DNA of 64,000 nucleotides from Romeriopsis sp046049545 (GTDB lineage Bacteria; Cyanobacteriota; Cyanobacteriia; Leptolyngbyales; Leptolyngbyaceae). The stretch lies in assembly GCA_046049545.1 (NCBI GenBank), contig JBJORF010000004.1:1-64000 (forward strand), given 5' to 3'. This document shows positions 7,979 to 16,722 of the stretch, in pieces. Each line of letters opens with the position of its first letter. The stretch's first letter is position 1. The notes below the pieces were generated by a model. It was not told the origin of the DNA, did not search any database, and was given only the letters and a program-made list of their open reading frames with translations. The translations under genes were made by a program, and so were the position numbers.

Positions 7979-8824
7979 ATGACGCGTCCCACTCCCGATC
8001 CCAACCCCATTGATTTAGCCGCAGGCTACGTGCTGGATGATTTAACACCGGAAGAAGCCGATCGGCTGAAGCAAGCCCTCGCCGAAAATCCGGCGTTTTA
8101 CCGCGAAATTGCGGCTCTCGGCGAAGCCTTCGCCTTGCTGCCCTACGACATGCCCCTGCGCGAACCCTCGGCAACCCTGAAAGCCAAGATTCTCGATGCG
8201 GCCCAGCGATCGCGGGTAGCCCCCGCAGCCGTCACCGATCGCGCCATCCCGCAATCTAATGTCATCCCCATGCCCCAGCGCCACTGGCAACGCTGGATAC
8301 CTGCAGTTAGCACTGGGATCGCTGCGGTTGCTGTCGGTGCACTGGGATTCAACCAAATGCAAATAAATCAGCAAACCCAGCAAGCGATCGCCGCGCGTCA
8401 ACGGCTCGAAAACGAAATCGCCCAGTTGCGTAATGAACTGCGCGCCAATCAGCAAACGATCGCCCAAATTACTCAACCCAACACTCAAACTTACGCCCTC
8501 AGCGGCGCAACCGCCCCCGAAGCCAACAGCCGTAACGCCCAAGCCAGCCTGTTTGCCAAACCTGGCGATCGGGCCGTCACCCTGATTGCCCAATCCCTAC
8601 CCAAACTCTCCGAACAAGAAATTTATCGCCTGTGGGCTGTCACCCCCGCAAAATCTGCGCCGCTGTACTGCGGTCAATTTCGGCAAGACGATCGCGGCAA
8701 TGCCCAATGGGAAGCCCCCAACCCCGCCTGCACCAACAAACCCCTGCAATTGATCATCACCCGCGATCGACCGAGTGACCCGATTACCTCAGCGGGCCCC
8801 GTCGTAATGCAAACTCCGTCGTAA
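7979..8824 (+). CDS. RskA-type transmembrane anti-sigma factor
   Basis: A 281-residue membrane protein expected to hold the upstream ECF sigma factor inactive. The N-terminal cytoplasmic domain (about 1-100) starts with DLAAGYVLDDLTPEEADRL, the typical anti-sigma helix pattern that contacts the sigma factor. I see no HxxxCxxC zinc motif, as is usual for the RskA group. One transmembrane helix lies at about 106-124, followed by a coiled coil (about 128-160, Q/E-rich). The periplasmic RskA C-terminal domain follows (about 180-275, with LPKLSEQEIYRLWAV and PLQLIITRD). Release probably occurs by regulated proteolysis, as known for the family. The 3' end overlaps that of the convergent polymerase gene by 36 bp. 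Confidence 0.9.
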   Translation: MTRPTPDPNPIDLAAGYVLDDLTPEEADRLKQALAENPAFYREIAALGEAFALLPYDMPLREPSATLKAKILDAAQRSRVAPAAVTDRAIPQSNVIPMPQRHWQRWIPAVSTGIAAVAVGALGFNQMQINQQTQQAIAARQRLENEIAQLRNELRANQQTIAQITQPNTQTYALSGATAPEANSRNAQASLFAKPGDRAVTLIAQSLPKLSEQEIYRLWAVTPAKSAPLYCGQFRQDDRGNAQWEAPNPACTNKPLQLIITRDRPSDPITSAGPVVMQTPS

Positions 8825-10084
8825 CGTCATCCCTACTAACACCAACGCTGGCCAAATCAAATAAGCCAACTTTTCCATATTCTCGCCCAGTGATGTGAGC
8901 AACAACAGCAGCATAATCCCCAATCCCACCCGCGCTAAAGGATTCTGTTTCGCTTGAATTGTCAGACACAAAACCGTCGTCCCCGAAGCAATCAAAATCG
9001 CAATAAATCCAACTAAACCATGGCTAAATAACAGTCCAAACCAAGTGTGGTGCGAACCCAGCGGCATCTTCTTCAGCACCGCCGGCCCTTGAATCTGCTT
9101 GCCATGGCCCCACATCGGCGCTTCTAGCCACCGATCGAAGGCCACAGTCTGCAACCGTTCCCGCAACGCCGAAGAACTCTTGCGCGCCCCCTTAAAGCCT
9201 TCCACCGCGCCCTCAAACGCCTGCATCGCCGTAAACCCAAACAGCCCCAGCCAAAACACTAAAAAGCCCACCACCAGCTGTAAATACGCCCGATTCGCCG
9301 ATACCCACAGCCAAATCAAGAGAATCGATAGCGGCAAGAAAATAAACGCCCCGCGCGACACCGAAGCCAATAGCATTGCCGTTGAACCGACAATGCCGAT
9401 CGTCTTCCAGAATTTATTCGATTCTTGGAGCGTGAGCAAAAAGTAAATGCAGGCGACTAATCCTAAGGCGGGTGCCCAGGGGGTAAATAAGCTAAATCGC
9501 AAACTGCCAGAATCAACATCGATTAAATACCACCGAATTTCGTAGAACATTTTGCCGTTCTGCGTCAGCCGTTCGATCGGGGAGTCGTAGATCAAATCCG
9601 GTAATTTTGCAAAATAGGCACCGATGCAAAGGATCAACATCACAATGCTCTGCGCGCAGAGATTGCAGACCGCGCGATAAATTAATTGGGGACGAATATT
9701 CAGGCAGCTCCCGATCGTTAGACAAATCGGAAATAGCGCCCATTCCCGCATCCAATTCAGCGTCGATCGAATAATTTCCCGAGTGTCATACCCAAAGTCC
9801 ATTAACCCGACATACATCGCCAGCAACACGGTCAGCGCCGCGATCGTCCACACCCAAACTAAAGGGGGAATCTGAATTCGCTCATGGCGCGGTGTCCAAG
9901 GCGTTTGCTGCCAGAACCGTAATCCCACATTGATCAGCATCAGCCAAGGCAATGTGGTATTGACTGGAAAAACTAAACCCAGAAAATACAGCGGATAACT
10001 CAGCACGATCGTGTACCAGATCGCCCGTTCCGCAAAGTTTTGGGGTTGGAGCGATCGGTCGGCAGTCAGGACAGGAGAATTCAT
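8789..10084 (-). CDS. O-antigen ligase/polymerase (Wzy-like) membrane protein
   Basis: A 431-residue polytopic membrane protein with about 10-12 hydrophobic segments and a larger outer loop around 270-345 containing RGAF and GHGKQI...HHTWFGLLFSHGLVG. That is the signature region of the Wzy_C / O-antigen ligase family. It would polymerise or ligate lipid-linked polysaccharide repeat units at the outer face of the inner membrane. It lies 33 bp downstream of a Wzz/GumC-like gene and in line with glycosyltransferases and a flippase, consistent with a Wzx/Wzy-dependent exopolysaccharide pathway. Its last 36 bp overlap the end of the anti-sigma gene. Polymerase and ligase cannot be told apart from the sequence alone. 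Confidence 0.85.
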   Translation of the reverse strand: MNSPVLTADRSLQPQNFAERAIWYTIVLSYPLYFLGLVFPVNTTLPWLMLINVGLRFWQQTPWTPRHERIQIPPLVWVWTIAALTVLLAMYVGLMDFGYDTREIIRSTLNWMREWALFPICLTIGSCLNIRPQLIYRAVCNLCAQSIVMLILCIGAYFAKLPDLIYDSPIERLTQNGKMFYEIRWYLIDVDSGSLRFSLFTPWAPALGLVACIYFLLTLQESNKFWKTIGIVGSTAMLLASVSRGAFIFLPLSILLIWLWVSANRAYLQLVVGFLVFWLGLFGFTAMQAFEGAVEGFKGARKSSSALRERLQTVAFDRWLEAPMWGHGKQIQGPAVLKKMPLGSHHTWFGLLFSHGLVGFIAILIASGTTVLCLTIQAKQNPLARVGLGIMLLLLLTSLGENMEKLAYLIWPALVLVGMTLRRSLHYDGAR

Positions 10085-10117
10085 GGGGGCGGAGTAGCGG
10101 TTGAAATTGAGAATGCT

Positions 10118-11548
10118 TTAAGCGAGGCCGGGTTGGGCATTGAGGCCGCGATCGTCGTCGAAGCCATTTTGTTGTCGCCAGTTTTTGCGGCGATAGGCCC
10201 AGAGGGTCAAGGCTCCGGTGTTGAGCAAAATACTCGCGGCCCCAACGCCGCCGAGCACCAGCGGTTGCTTGGGCGAAACCGGGGCATCGGGCAAATTCCC
10301 CGCCGCGAGCAATTGCATTTTCGGATAGGCATCGTAGACATTACTGCTGTCCACATCAAGCTGGGCCAGTTTTGACGAAAAAACGGTTTCGGCAATTTGC
10401 ATGTTCCGCTTCAGGCCGTCAAGTCCGACTTGCGCCTGGGCGAGGCTACCCAGTTCGTTTTCCAGTTCCCCGATCGCGCGGTCGAGGCGGTCAATTTTGG
10501 CACTGAGACCGTTGGTATCGACCTGCGCCAAAACTAAATCTTGGATCAGCGTTTCGCGGGCCGAGGAACCAGCGGGGGTGCTGATATTAATCGAACCTAA
10601 ATCATCACTGCCAATTAGCTCGATCGCACGCTGCCGCAGCAGTTGTTGCAATTCCAGTTGTTTATCACGTTCTTGCAAAACCGCCGGGTGATCCGGTTGA
10701 TAAATCGATTCCGTGTTTGCCAGTTCAGCGGTGGTTTCACTGTATTTCTTGACAGTTTCTTGAATCAGGGGATCGGCCTGCAATTTTAGGGAGGCGGTGG
10801 CCTGTTGGGGGGTAACGGCGAGGTTATTCTGGAGGACATTGCGGCGGGTGGCAAATCGCGTTTGCTCCGCTTGGAGTTCCGCCCGTTGACGGCGCAGTTC
10901 TTCGATATTGCGGGCCATTTCCTGCACCTGCACTTCGGAATTCAATCCCGTGCGGGCGCGATACTGGGCCACTTGCTGTTGGGCTAAATTGAGTTTTTGT
11001 TGGGTGTTGTCGATCGTGCGTTGGACGGCTTTTTCGTTTTCGGTGGCGGATTGTTGGCGCAATTCATCGAGGCGCATTTCCATTGCTTGATAAAACGCAT
11101 TGGTTTTATCGCGGGCTTCGGCGGCGGTTTTGCCCATAAATTCCACCTGCATGACGGTAGAACCATCGACAACTTTAATTTTCGGACGACCCATGGCGGC
11201 GATCGGTTGCTGCATCAACTTGGCGGTTTGTTCCAAAACCTGATCGCTACCCGCAATGATTTTGTAGTTTTCGCGGGGGTCTTGGGCGCTGGCGTAGGGG
11301 GAACTGCTCTGCACAGAGGTTGCCCCTAATCCCGGCACATCCACCCGCACGGCGGAACTGACACTGGGAAGATTGAGCGTGACGGCGCTGCTGTAGCGTT
11401 TGGGAGCGAGTTGCAGATATAGTCCGGCAATGCAAGCCATGGCGATCGTGGCCAGTAGACTCGGCCCCAAATAGCGGAGCAGCTTCGGCTCAATCGATGG
11501 CTTGGGGGGAAAATCAGGGACAATATAGTCTTGCGGAGAATCAACCAT
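10118..11548 (-). CDS. Wzz/GumC-type polysaccharide chain-length or export protein
   Basis: A 476-residue inner-membrane protein of the polysaccharide co-polymerase family. One helix near 27-47 (LGPSLLATIAMACIAGLYLQL) is followed by the Wzz domain (APKRYSSAVTLNLP). A long coiled coil spans about 145-260 and again about 300-390, and a second helix is near 425-447 preceded by the proline-rich PVSPKQPLVLGG motif. No BY-kinase (Walker) domain is fused, so any tyrosine kinase would be elsewhere. It should set chain length and connect polymerisation with export. It is in the same direction as the Wzy-like gene. Confidence 0.85.
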   Translation of the reverse strand: MVDSPQDYIVPDFPPKPSIEPKLLRYLGPSLLATIAMACIAGLYLQLAPKRYSSAVTLNLPSVSSAVRVDVPGLGATSVQSSSPYASAQDPRENYKIIAGSDQVLEQTAKLMQQPIAAMGRPKIKVVDGSTVMQVEFMGKTAAEARDKTNAFYQAMEMRLDELRQQSATENEKAVQRTIDNTQQKLNLAQQQVAQYRARTGLNSEVQVQEMARNIEELRRQRAELQAEQTRFATRRNVLQNNLAVTPQQATASLKLQADPLIQETVKKYSETTAELANTESIYQPDHPAVLQERDKQLELQQLLRQRAIELIGSDDLGSINISTPAGSSARETLIQDLVLAQVDTNGLSAKIDRLDRAIGELENELGSLAQAQVGLDGLKRNMQIAETVFSSKLAQLDVDSSNVYDAYPKMQLLAAGNLPDAPVSPKQPLVLGGVGAASILLNTGALTLWAYRRKNWRQQNGFDDDRGLNAQPGLA

Positions 11549-11731
11549 GATGGGAAATGCCTATCACTGCTTCAATGGAACACGCCGAATGAAAAAATGC
11601 CAAAATGTTTGCCTGCAATGCCGTTCAGGTTGCAGTACAGGACTAAAAAAATGATGAGTCGATCGGTAGCGCGGACTCTGACAAAATGCTCTTGTCTATG
11701 AGAGTGCCCCACTTGATCCAGAAAGTATCTT

Positions 11732-12697
11732 TTAAGTCACGGCTTGGGCTTTGCCTTTACTAAAGTTGCTGAGGAGTCGTTTCGCCGTTTGCCAAGGCAC
11801 GAGCGTCACGATCAGGGCCTTGAGGATCAGCTTTTGGGTTTTGCGATCGAGCCACAGGCCGGGATTGAGGCGTAGGGTGCGCCAGAGTTTTTGGTAGACC
11901 AGTTTGCGGGTGGCGAGGGTTTTGCCATGGACGAGGTAGAGCTGGGCGGAATATTGGTAAATCTTCGCTTGGGCCCGCTGGCGTTCGCGTTGTAAGTGGG
12001 CCGGAGCACGGTTAAAGGCGCGGGCTAGCACTTCGAGCTGGGCCGCTTCCATGACTTCGACCTTGGAGGACATCGCCCCGCCCGATTGACGGTAATAAAT
12101 TTGCGCTTCCGGTACCAGGGCAAATTCCCAACGGGCGGCAATCCGGAGCCAATAGTCCCAGTCCTCCGCCGAAGGCAAACTCGGGTCAAATTCCCCGATC
12201 GCCTCAATGACACTGCGACGAATCAGTGGATTTGAGCCATGGCAGAGAAAATTCCACAGCATCAGATCCTTCAGCACATTGCCCTGAAACCAAATCGGCC
12301 GATCGGTGTGGTAGCGCTGGCCGTCTTCCTCCATGAAATAAGTCCAACTGTAGGCGAGACCCGCATTAGGATTCGCTTCTAGTGCGGCGAGTTGTTTTTC
12401 CAGTTTGTCGGGTGTCCAGAGATCATCTGCGTCGATGAAGGCAATATATTCGCCCCGTGACTTGGCAATACCACGATTCCGGGCGACGGGCAGACCGCCG
12501 TTGGGATAGGAATGGATGTGGATGCGGCGATCGGTGATGTCGGCGAGGCAGTCGAGCAGATTATCCGTGGAGCCGTCGTTAATTACCAGGATTTCGATGT
12601 CCTGGAAGGTCTGGGCTTGTACCGAGGCGATCGTGTCGCGGACGGTGCGGATGGAATTGTAGGTCGGGATAACGACGGAAATTTTTGGGTGGGACAT
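11732..12697 (-). CDS. Family 2 glycosyltransferase (first of three)
   Basis: A 321-residue GT-A fold enzyme expected to transfer a nucleotide-activated sugar to a growing lipid-linked glycan. Motifs: KISVVIPTYNSIRTVRDTI at the N-terminus, LVINDGSTD (about 38), the DxD-like FIDADDLW (about 88) and SAEDWDYWLRIA (about 183), where ED is the probable catalytic base region. The frame is open much further upstream, but that part overlaps the next gene and reads as a shadow. ATG 12697 begins exactly at the GT2 domain. The basic C-terminal tail of about 90 residues is helical. It is 25 bp downstream of the second glycosyltransferase. Confidence 0.9.
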   Translation of the reverse strand: MSHPKISVVIPTYNSIRTVRDTIASVQAQTFQDIEILVINDGSTDNLLDCLADITDRRIHIHSYPNGGLPVARNRGIAKSRGEYIAFIDADDLWTPDKLEKQLAALEANPNAGLAYSWTYFMEEDGQRYHTDRPIWFQGNVLKDLMLWNFLCHGSNPLIRRSVIEAIGEFDPSLPSAEDWDYWLRIAARWEFALVPEAQIYYRQSGGAMSSKVEVMEAAQLEVLARAFNRAPAHLQRERQRAQAKIYQYSAQLYLVHGKTLATRKLVYQKLWRTLRLNPGLWLDRKTQKLILKALIVTLVPWQTAKRLLSNFSKGKAQAVT

Positions 12698-12722
12698 GGT
12701 CGATTTAACGATGGATAATTTG

Positions 12723-13640
12723 TTAACGCGGCAGTAGCGGGCGACAGGTGACGGCGAGGAGGGTAAGGGTGGTGCGGCGCGGTTCTTGGAGCAAAATCGT
12801 CCAGTCAGCGCGGAGGGCGCGGGCCATAAACCGTAGCCCGATCGTCCGGCTGCTGCTGACGCGCAGGGAGCGGCGGGCAATGTAGCGCAGGAAATAGGCG
12901 CGGGATTTCGCCCCGTGCAGTTCGACGACTTTGGGGGCGTAGGTGCTGACCCGATCGCGAAACCGCAGCCAGTCCGCTTCCAGTTGATCGAGGCGGGAGG
13001 ACAGCCCCCCAGCGGTGATCCGATAGCGCACCAGCACTTCATCGAGGCCCGCCACTTCCCAGCCGTAACAGCGCGTCCGCAGGAAAAATTCCTGGTCTTC
13101 CGTGCCACAAAGTGTTTCGTCAAAGCCGCCGACTTGCTCAAATACGGCGCGGCGGACGATCGCGTTGGAAGTCGTAGTCAGCAGATTTTCGTAAAATAAA
13201 TGCTCGGGTTCGATATCCTGCAAACGGCTTGTGGAGAATGTATTCGTCGGGGTACCATCACCCTGCATAAATTCAACCCGACCAAAGCTGATACCCAATT
13301 TCGGTCGCCCTGCAAAATGCTGTAAATGACTGGCCAGCGCTTGGGGCATCCAGAGATCATCGGCATCGAGAAAGGCGATGTAGTCACCCTTTGCCGCGCG
13401 ATAACCCCGTTGACGGGTCGCGGAAATACCTTGATTAGCTTGATTAATTAAAATAATGCGATCGTCGCGTTGAGCATATTCTTCAACAATCGCGGCGGTG
13501 CGATCGGTCGAACCGTCATTAATCACGATCACTTCAAAGGCCGTGAAGGTCTGGGCCAGAACGGAATCCAAGGTTTGGGCAATAAAGCGATCGGCGTTAT
13601 AAGCCGGAATGACGACGGTGACGGGAGGAGAATGCGACAT
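12723..13640 (-). CDS. Family 2 glycosyltransferase (second of three)
   Basis: A 305-residue GT2 enzyme starting MSHSPPVTVVIPAYNADRF. Motifs: VIVINDGSTDRT, FLDADDLW and GTEDQEFFLR. Its C-terminal region (GAKSRAYFLRYIARRSL, then DWTILLQEPRRTTLTLL) closely resembles that of the third glycosyltransferase at 15107-16252 (RAKAYHLRYIARRAV, NWKIILEEPKKTAM). The two are therefore likely paralogues. ATG 13640 is chosen; the open frame extends to 13742 through a dispersed repeat and is unlikely to be coding there. Substrate unknown. Confidence 0.9.
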   Translation of the reverse strand: MSHSPPVTVVIPAYNADRFIAQTLDSVLAQTFTAFEVIVINDGSTDRTAAIVEEYAQRDDRIILINQANQGISATRQRGYRAAKGDYIAFLDADDLWMPQALASHLQHFAGRPKLGISFGRVEFMQGDGTPTNTFSTSRLQDIEPEHLFYENLLTTTSNAIVRRAVFEQVGGFDETLCGTEDQEFFLRTRCYGWEVAGLDEVLVRYRITAGGLSSRLDQLEADWLRFRDRVSTYAPKVVELHGAKSRAYFLRYIARRSLRVSSSRTIGLRFMARALRADWTILLQEPRRTTLTLLAVTCRPLLPR

Positions 13641-13702
13641 GGTCGGGAAATTAGCGCAGGAGGATGAAGTGTTGTGCAGTACAATTGCGGCAGGGCTGGC
13701 TG

Positions 13703-13769
13703 GCCCCCAAACCCCCAATACTGGGGGCTTTGAATTACTCATACTCCCCCAGTATTGGGGGCCGGGGGC
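13703..13769. repeat. Dispersed CCCCCAATACTGGGGG repeat, copy A
   Basis: Two 16-mers, CCCCCAATACTGGGGG (13712-13727) and its reverse complement CCCCCAGTATTGGGGG (13746-13761), are framed by GCCCCC and GGGGGC arms, giving a long imperfect hairpin. Related copies lie near 18023, 28285, 54374, 58002 and 60084. It sits in the gap between the flippase and the second glycosyltransferase. Confidence 0.85.
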
Positions 13770-13790
13770 GGTTCGGAAGGGATTATGGTA

Positions 13791-15053
13791 TTACACCGTT
13801 GAGGCCGATCGCTTGAAGACCATGCGGTTGACCCAGAAACTAAATAGCGGCAAGGCAATGACGTGAACCACCAACACCGAAGCCGCTACGCCATAAATGC
13901 CCCAGGTCATGCCAATACATAATGCCAGCACGAAAATGCCCGTAAAAATTGCGTTCCAATAGAGGTCAATGCGGCCCCGATCAACGGTTTGGAGCAGCAT
14001 CGAAGCCGCTTCGGCAAAGGGGCGCGGAATGGCGGATAGGCAAACTAGAATCAGAATCGGAATCGCACTGAGCCATTTGCTGCTAAACACGATCGGCACA
14101 TAGAGCGGGGCAAGGCTCGATTGAATTAAAACCAGCGGAATAATTACGCAAGCAATCGTTTTGAGACTCTTGAAATAGCGGCTCTGCATTGCCTGGAAGT
14201 TACTTCGCACTTCGCAAAGGTGGGGATAAATCGACCAAGTTAGGGACTGGATCACACTCAGGCTAATTCCTAATCCGGCATTGAATGCAAAGTAATACAT
14301 CCCCAACGCCTCGATGCCCAGGAACCGCCCCACAAGTAGATAATCGATATTCGCCCGGACTTTGGTGAGCAATTCTACACCCAAAAAATTCGCGGCAAAA
14401 TTCGCTAATTCCTGCCAGCGAACCAAGGAGAATTTTCCCGTGGGTCGCCAGGCATGATTCGCGCGATTGACAATGACCCAAATCGGCACGGTCAGCAAAA
14501 TCGGCAGCACGATCGCCCAGAACCCAAAACCGCGCAAAGCCAGCACGATCGTCAAACTGTTCATCACCAACGACTGCAACGCATTGCAAATCGCTGGGAC
14601 ATTCATCCGATTTTCGCGAAAAATCAGCGTTCCTTGCACGGCAAAGGTCGGCAGCAACAGGTATTGCAACCCAATCACACAAATCGGTAAAACCACCGCA
14701 CTATTGCCATAAAACCAAGCCACAGGCCAAGCGATCGCGCATTGCAAAATAAACATGCCAATGCAGAGTATCCAGTTCATCCAGTAGGCAGTGTTGCAGA
14801 GGACTTCGAGATCCTCAGCGGGAGCTTGGATCAGCTTCGCCCCCAGGCCCGATCGCAGGGTGAACACATTCGCGATTTCCTGGGTGGTGAGGATGACAGC
14901 GGCTAAACCGTAGTCATAGGGCGTGAGCACCCGCGCCAGCGTCACCGTTGTCCCCAGCCGCAGGAATCGATTCAGCAATTCCGCCGCACCGAGCCAGCCG
15001 ATGTTACGGATAAATTGCCCGGAGAAAATGGATTGTAATCGCGCCGTTAGCAT
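13791..15053 (-). CDS. Polysaccharide flippase (Wzx-like, MOP superfamily)
   Basis: A 420-residue polytopic membrane protein with about 12 hydrophobic helices. The N-terminal signature FIRNIGWLGAAELLNRFLRLGTTVTLARVLTPYDYGLAAV is typical of the lipopolysaccharide/oligosaccharide flippase family (WzxC-like). KVRANIDYLLVGRFLGIEALGMYYFA in the middle is a second family hallmark. It would flip undecaprenyl-linked repeat units across the inner membrane for the Wzy-like polymerase encoded downstream. It is read in the same direction as the surrounding glycosyltransferases and is 53 bp downstream of the third one. Confidence 0.88.
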   Translation of the reverse strand: MLTARLQSIFSGQFIRNIGWLGAAELLNRFLRLGTTVTLARVLTPYDYGLAAVILTTQEIANVFTLRSGLGAKLIQAPAEDLEVLCNTAYWMNWILCIGMFILQCAIAWPVAWFYGNSAVVLPICVIGLQYLLLPTFAVQGTLIFRENRMNVPAICNALQSLVMNSLTIVLALRGFGFWAIVLPILLTVPIWVIVNRANHAWRPTGKFSLVRWQELANFAANFLGVELLTKVRANIDYLLVGRFLGIEALGMYYFAFNAGLGISLSVIQSLTWSIYPHLCEVRSNFQAMQSRYFKSLKTIACVIIPLVLIQSSLAPLYVPIVFSSKWLSAIPILILVCLSAIPRPFAEAASMLLQTVDRGRIDLYWNAIFTGIFVLALCIGMTWGIYGVAASVLVVHVIALPLFSFWVNRMVFKRSASTV

Positions 15054-15106
15054 GGGAACCAGTTACGAGAAGCGGGTGTTGGGGTGAAATCGATGCACAC
15101 AACGGT

Positions 15107-16252
15107 CTAAAACCGCTGGCTGGGCAGTTCACTGACGGGCAATGAGGCAATAAAGGGATTGATCGCATTGGTTGCGGCGACTTCTCGTAGGGGTTCGATT
15201 TCCCGCATCGGTTCGATTTCCCGCATGGATTCGATCGTGGGTGCGGCGGGGGATTCAATCAGCGATTGCATCGCGCGATTTTCAATCCGCTGGTAGAGCT
15301 TCTGTGGCAGGAACCGCAGGCAATAGGCGGCCCCAGCCGTCATCGCGGTTTTCTTCGGTTCTTCGAGGATGATTTTCCAGTTGGAGGCGAGCGATCGGTG
15401 CAGCATCGATACGGCCAATTTGCCATCGCGCAAAGTCACCGCACGGCGGGCAATGTAGCGCAGGTGATAGGCTTTAGCCCGATGTTCGCAGCGCCGAATA
15501 ATATCCGGTGCATAGCCCCGTGTTTTTGCAATCACCGCTTCCAGGGATTCCAGTTGCTTCAGCACATTTGCGGATAATCCACCCGTGTGAATCCGATACT
15601 GGGTCAAGGGTTCCGCGATCCCTGCCATCGCCCAGCGGGTCGTAATCGAAATCCGCAACCAGCATTCGACATCCGTGGCATCGGCGGAATGGTGATTCAC
15701 CCGCTCGTCGAAATAGCAGGTTTCGACTTTGCCATGTTTGTCATCGTCAAAGGCAATATCAGCAAATACGGCACGGCGCAACACCGCAGCGGAACCATTG
15801 CCGATCGGGTTGCGGCACAGCACGTAGTCGGGCGTAATGCCTTCGAGGCGCTGCGGCTTTTGATACAGTCCCGTTAAGGCACCCGTATCGTCAATAAAGG
15901 CCGAATAGCTAAAGCTAATCCCCACTTCTGGACGCTGATCGAGTTGCTGCACATGCTTTTCGAGTTTCTCCGGGAGCCAAATATCATCAGCATCGAGGAA
16001 GGCGATAAATTCACCTTTCGCAGCACGAATGCCCGTGTTCCGCGCCCCCGGCAAGCCCCGGTTGGCCTGGCTAATAATCCGAATCCGCGCATCCTTAAAT
16101 TGACGACACACTTCAACACTGCGATCGGGCGAAGCATCATCAATCACCAAAACCTCGAAGTCCTGGTAGGTCTGAGCGAGGACGGACTGGATTGTTTGCG
16201 CAATATAGTTCTCCGCATTGTAGGTTGGGATAATTACGGATACGCGAGCCAT
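15107..16252 (-). CDS. Family 2 glycosyltransferase (third of three) with a repetitive tail
   Basis: A 381-residue GT2 enzyme. Motifs: RVSVIIPTYNAENYI, LVIDDASPDRS, FLDADDIW (about 88) and ATDVECWLRI. It is the first gene of the exopolysaccharide block, and its start ATG faces the purT gene across 470 bp. Its C-terminal domain is shared with the second glycosyltransferase. The last 50 residues are extended by a short repeat, MREIEPMREIEPLREV, produced by 18-bp tandem repeats in the DNA (15192-15227). Sugar specificity cannot be read from the sequence. Confidence 0.9.
   Translation of the reverse strand: MARVSVIIPTYNAENYIAQTIQSVLAQTYQDFEVLVIDDASPDRSVEVCRQFKDARIRIISQANRGLPGARNTGIRAAKGEFIAFLDADDIWLPEKLEKHVQQLDQRPEVGISFSYSAFIDDTGALTGLYQKPQRLEGITPDYVLCRNPIGNGSAAVLRRAVFADIAFDDDKHGKVETCYFDERVNHHSADATDVECWLRISITTRWAMAGIAEPLTQYRIHTGGLSANVLKQLESLEAVIAKTRGYAPDIIRRCEHRAKAYHLRYIARRAVTLRDGKLAVSMLHRSLASNWKIILEEPKKTAMTAGAAYCLRFLPQKLYQRIENRAMQSLIESPAAPTIESMREIEPMREIEPLREVAATNAINPFIASLPVSELPSQRF
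15192..15227 (-). repeat. In-frame 18-bp tandem repeat in a glycosyltransferase gene
   Basis: Two adjacent 18-bp units (GGTTCGATTTCCCGCATC/G on the plus strand) plus a partial third encode the MREIEP repeats. Because 18 is a multiple of three, copy-number change would keep the frame. Confidence 0.75.
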
Positions 16253-16722
16253 CTGGGAAACCTCTTAAGTGAATGAGCATTGCCACATCAGTGATCAGCG
16301 CCGATCAGTCGGTCACTGCGCGGGGCGGCATCATGCTAGGAAAGTGCTGGTACTTGATCAAAAATCGGGGGGCGGGGAATGGGGAATCGCAACTTCAATC
16401 CCGGCTCATCTCAGTAAAAACCGAAGCCGTTAAATACATTTTGATACATGAAAAATTAGATGGCCATCTATCAAAAGGTATATCTCTTAACGTCAAACTC
16501 AAGTTGAAAAGGCTGGGGGAAAGCTGAATATGACGTTAATTATGGCAAAACGCCCGATCGCTCTATTTACCCTTACAGGTGATTTTTAGCACGTCCGGAG
16601 GATCGTTGGCGATCGCGCTGCGTTGGCTGATGTGTTGCCTGCAAAAAAATCGGTGCAATGCAGGTGCGATAATGGGGCCTGGAATTATTTTTTAGTGCGC
16701 GCTGCCTGAGGACGCGAATCCT
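16253..16722. other. Divergent intergenic region between the exopolysaccharide block and purT
   Basis: A 470-bp gap with no convincing gene. An 84-codon open frame on the plus strand (16273-16527) has no ribosome site and an unnatural composition. Near purT there is a CCTGCA...TGCAGG inverted repeat (16638-16664) followed by TGC-GATAAT (16665-16673), which looks like an extended -10 element. Confidence 0.5.
16638..16673 (+). promoter_or_regulatory. Candidate purT promoter/operator
   Basis: An extended -10 element TGCGATAAT (16665-16673) lies 50 bp before the purT start. CCTGCA and TGCAGG inverted arms (16638-16643 and 16659-16664) lie just upstream, where an operator could sit. No convincing -35 box was found, so this is tentative. 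Confidence 0.35.

Noticed and set aside
15186..15206. GGTTCGATTTCCCGC resembles a tRNA T-loop
   Set aside because: It is part of the 18-bp coding repeat in a glycosyltransferase; no acceptor stem or other tRNA arms flank it.
16273..16527. 84-codon open frame in the purT upstream gap
   Set aside because: No ribosome site, poor composition, lies in a divergent promoter region.
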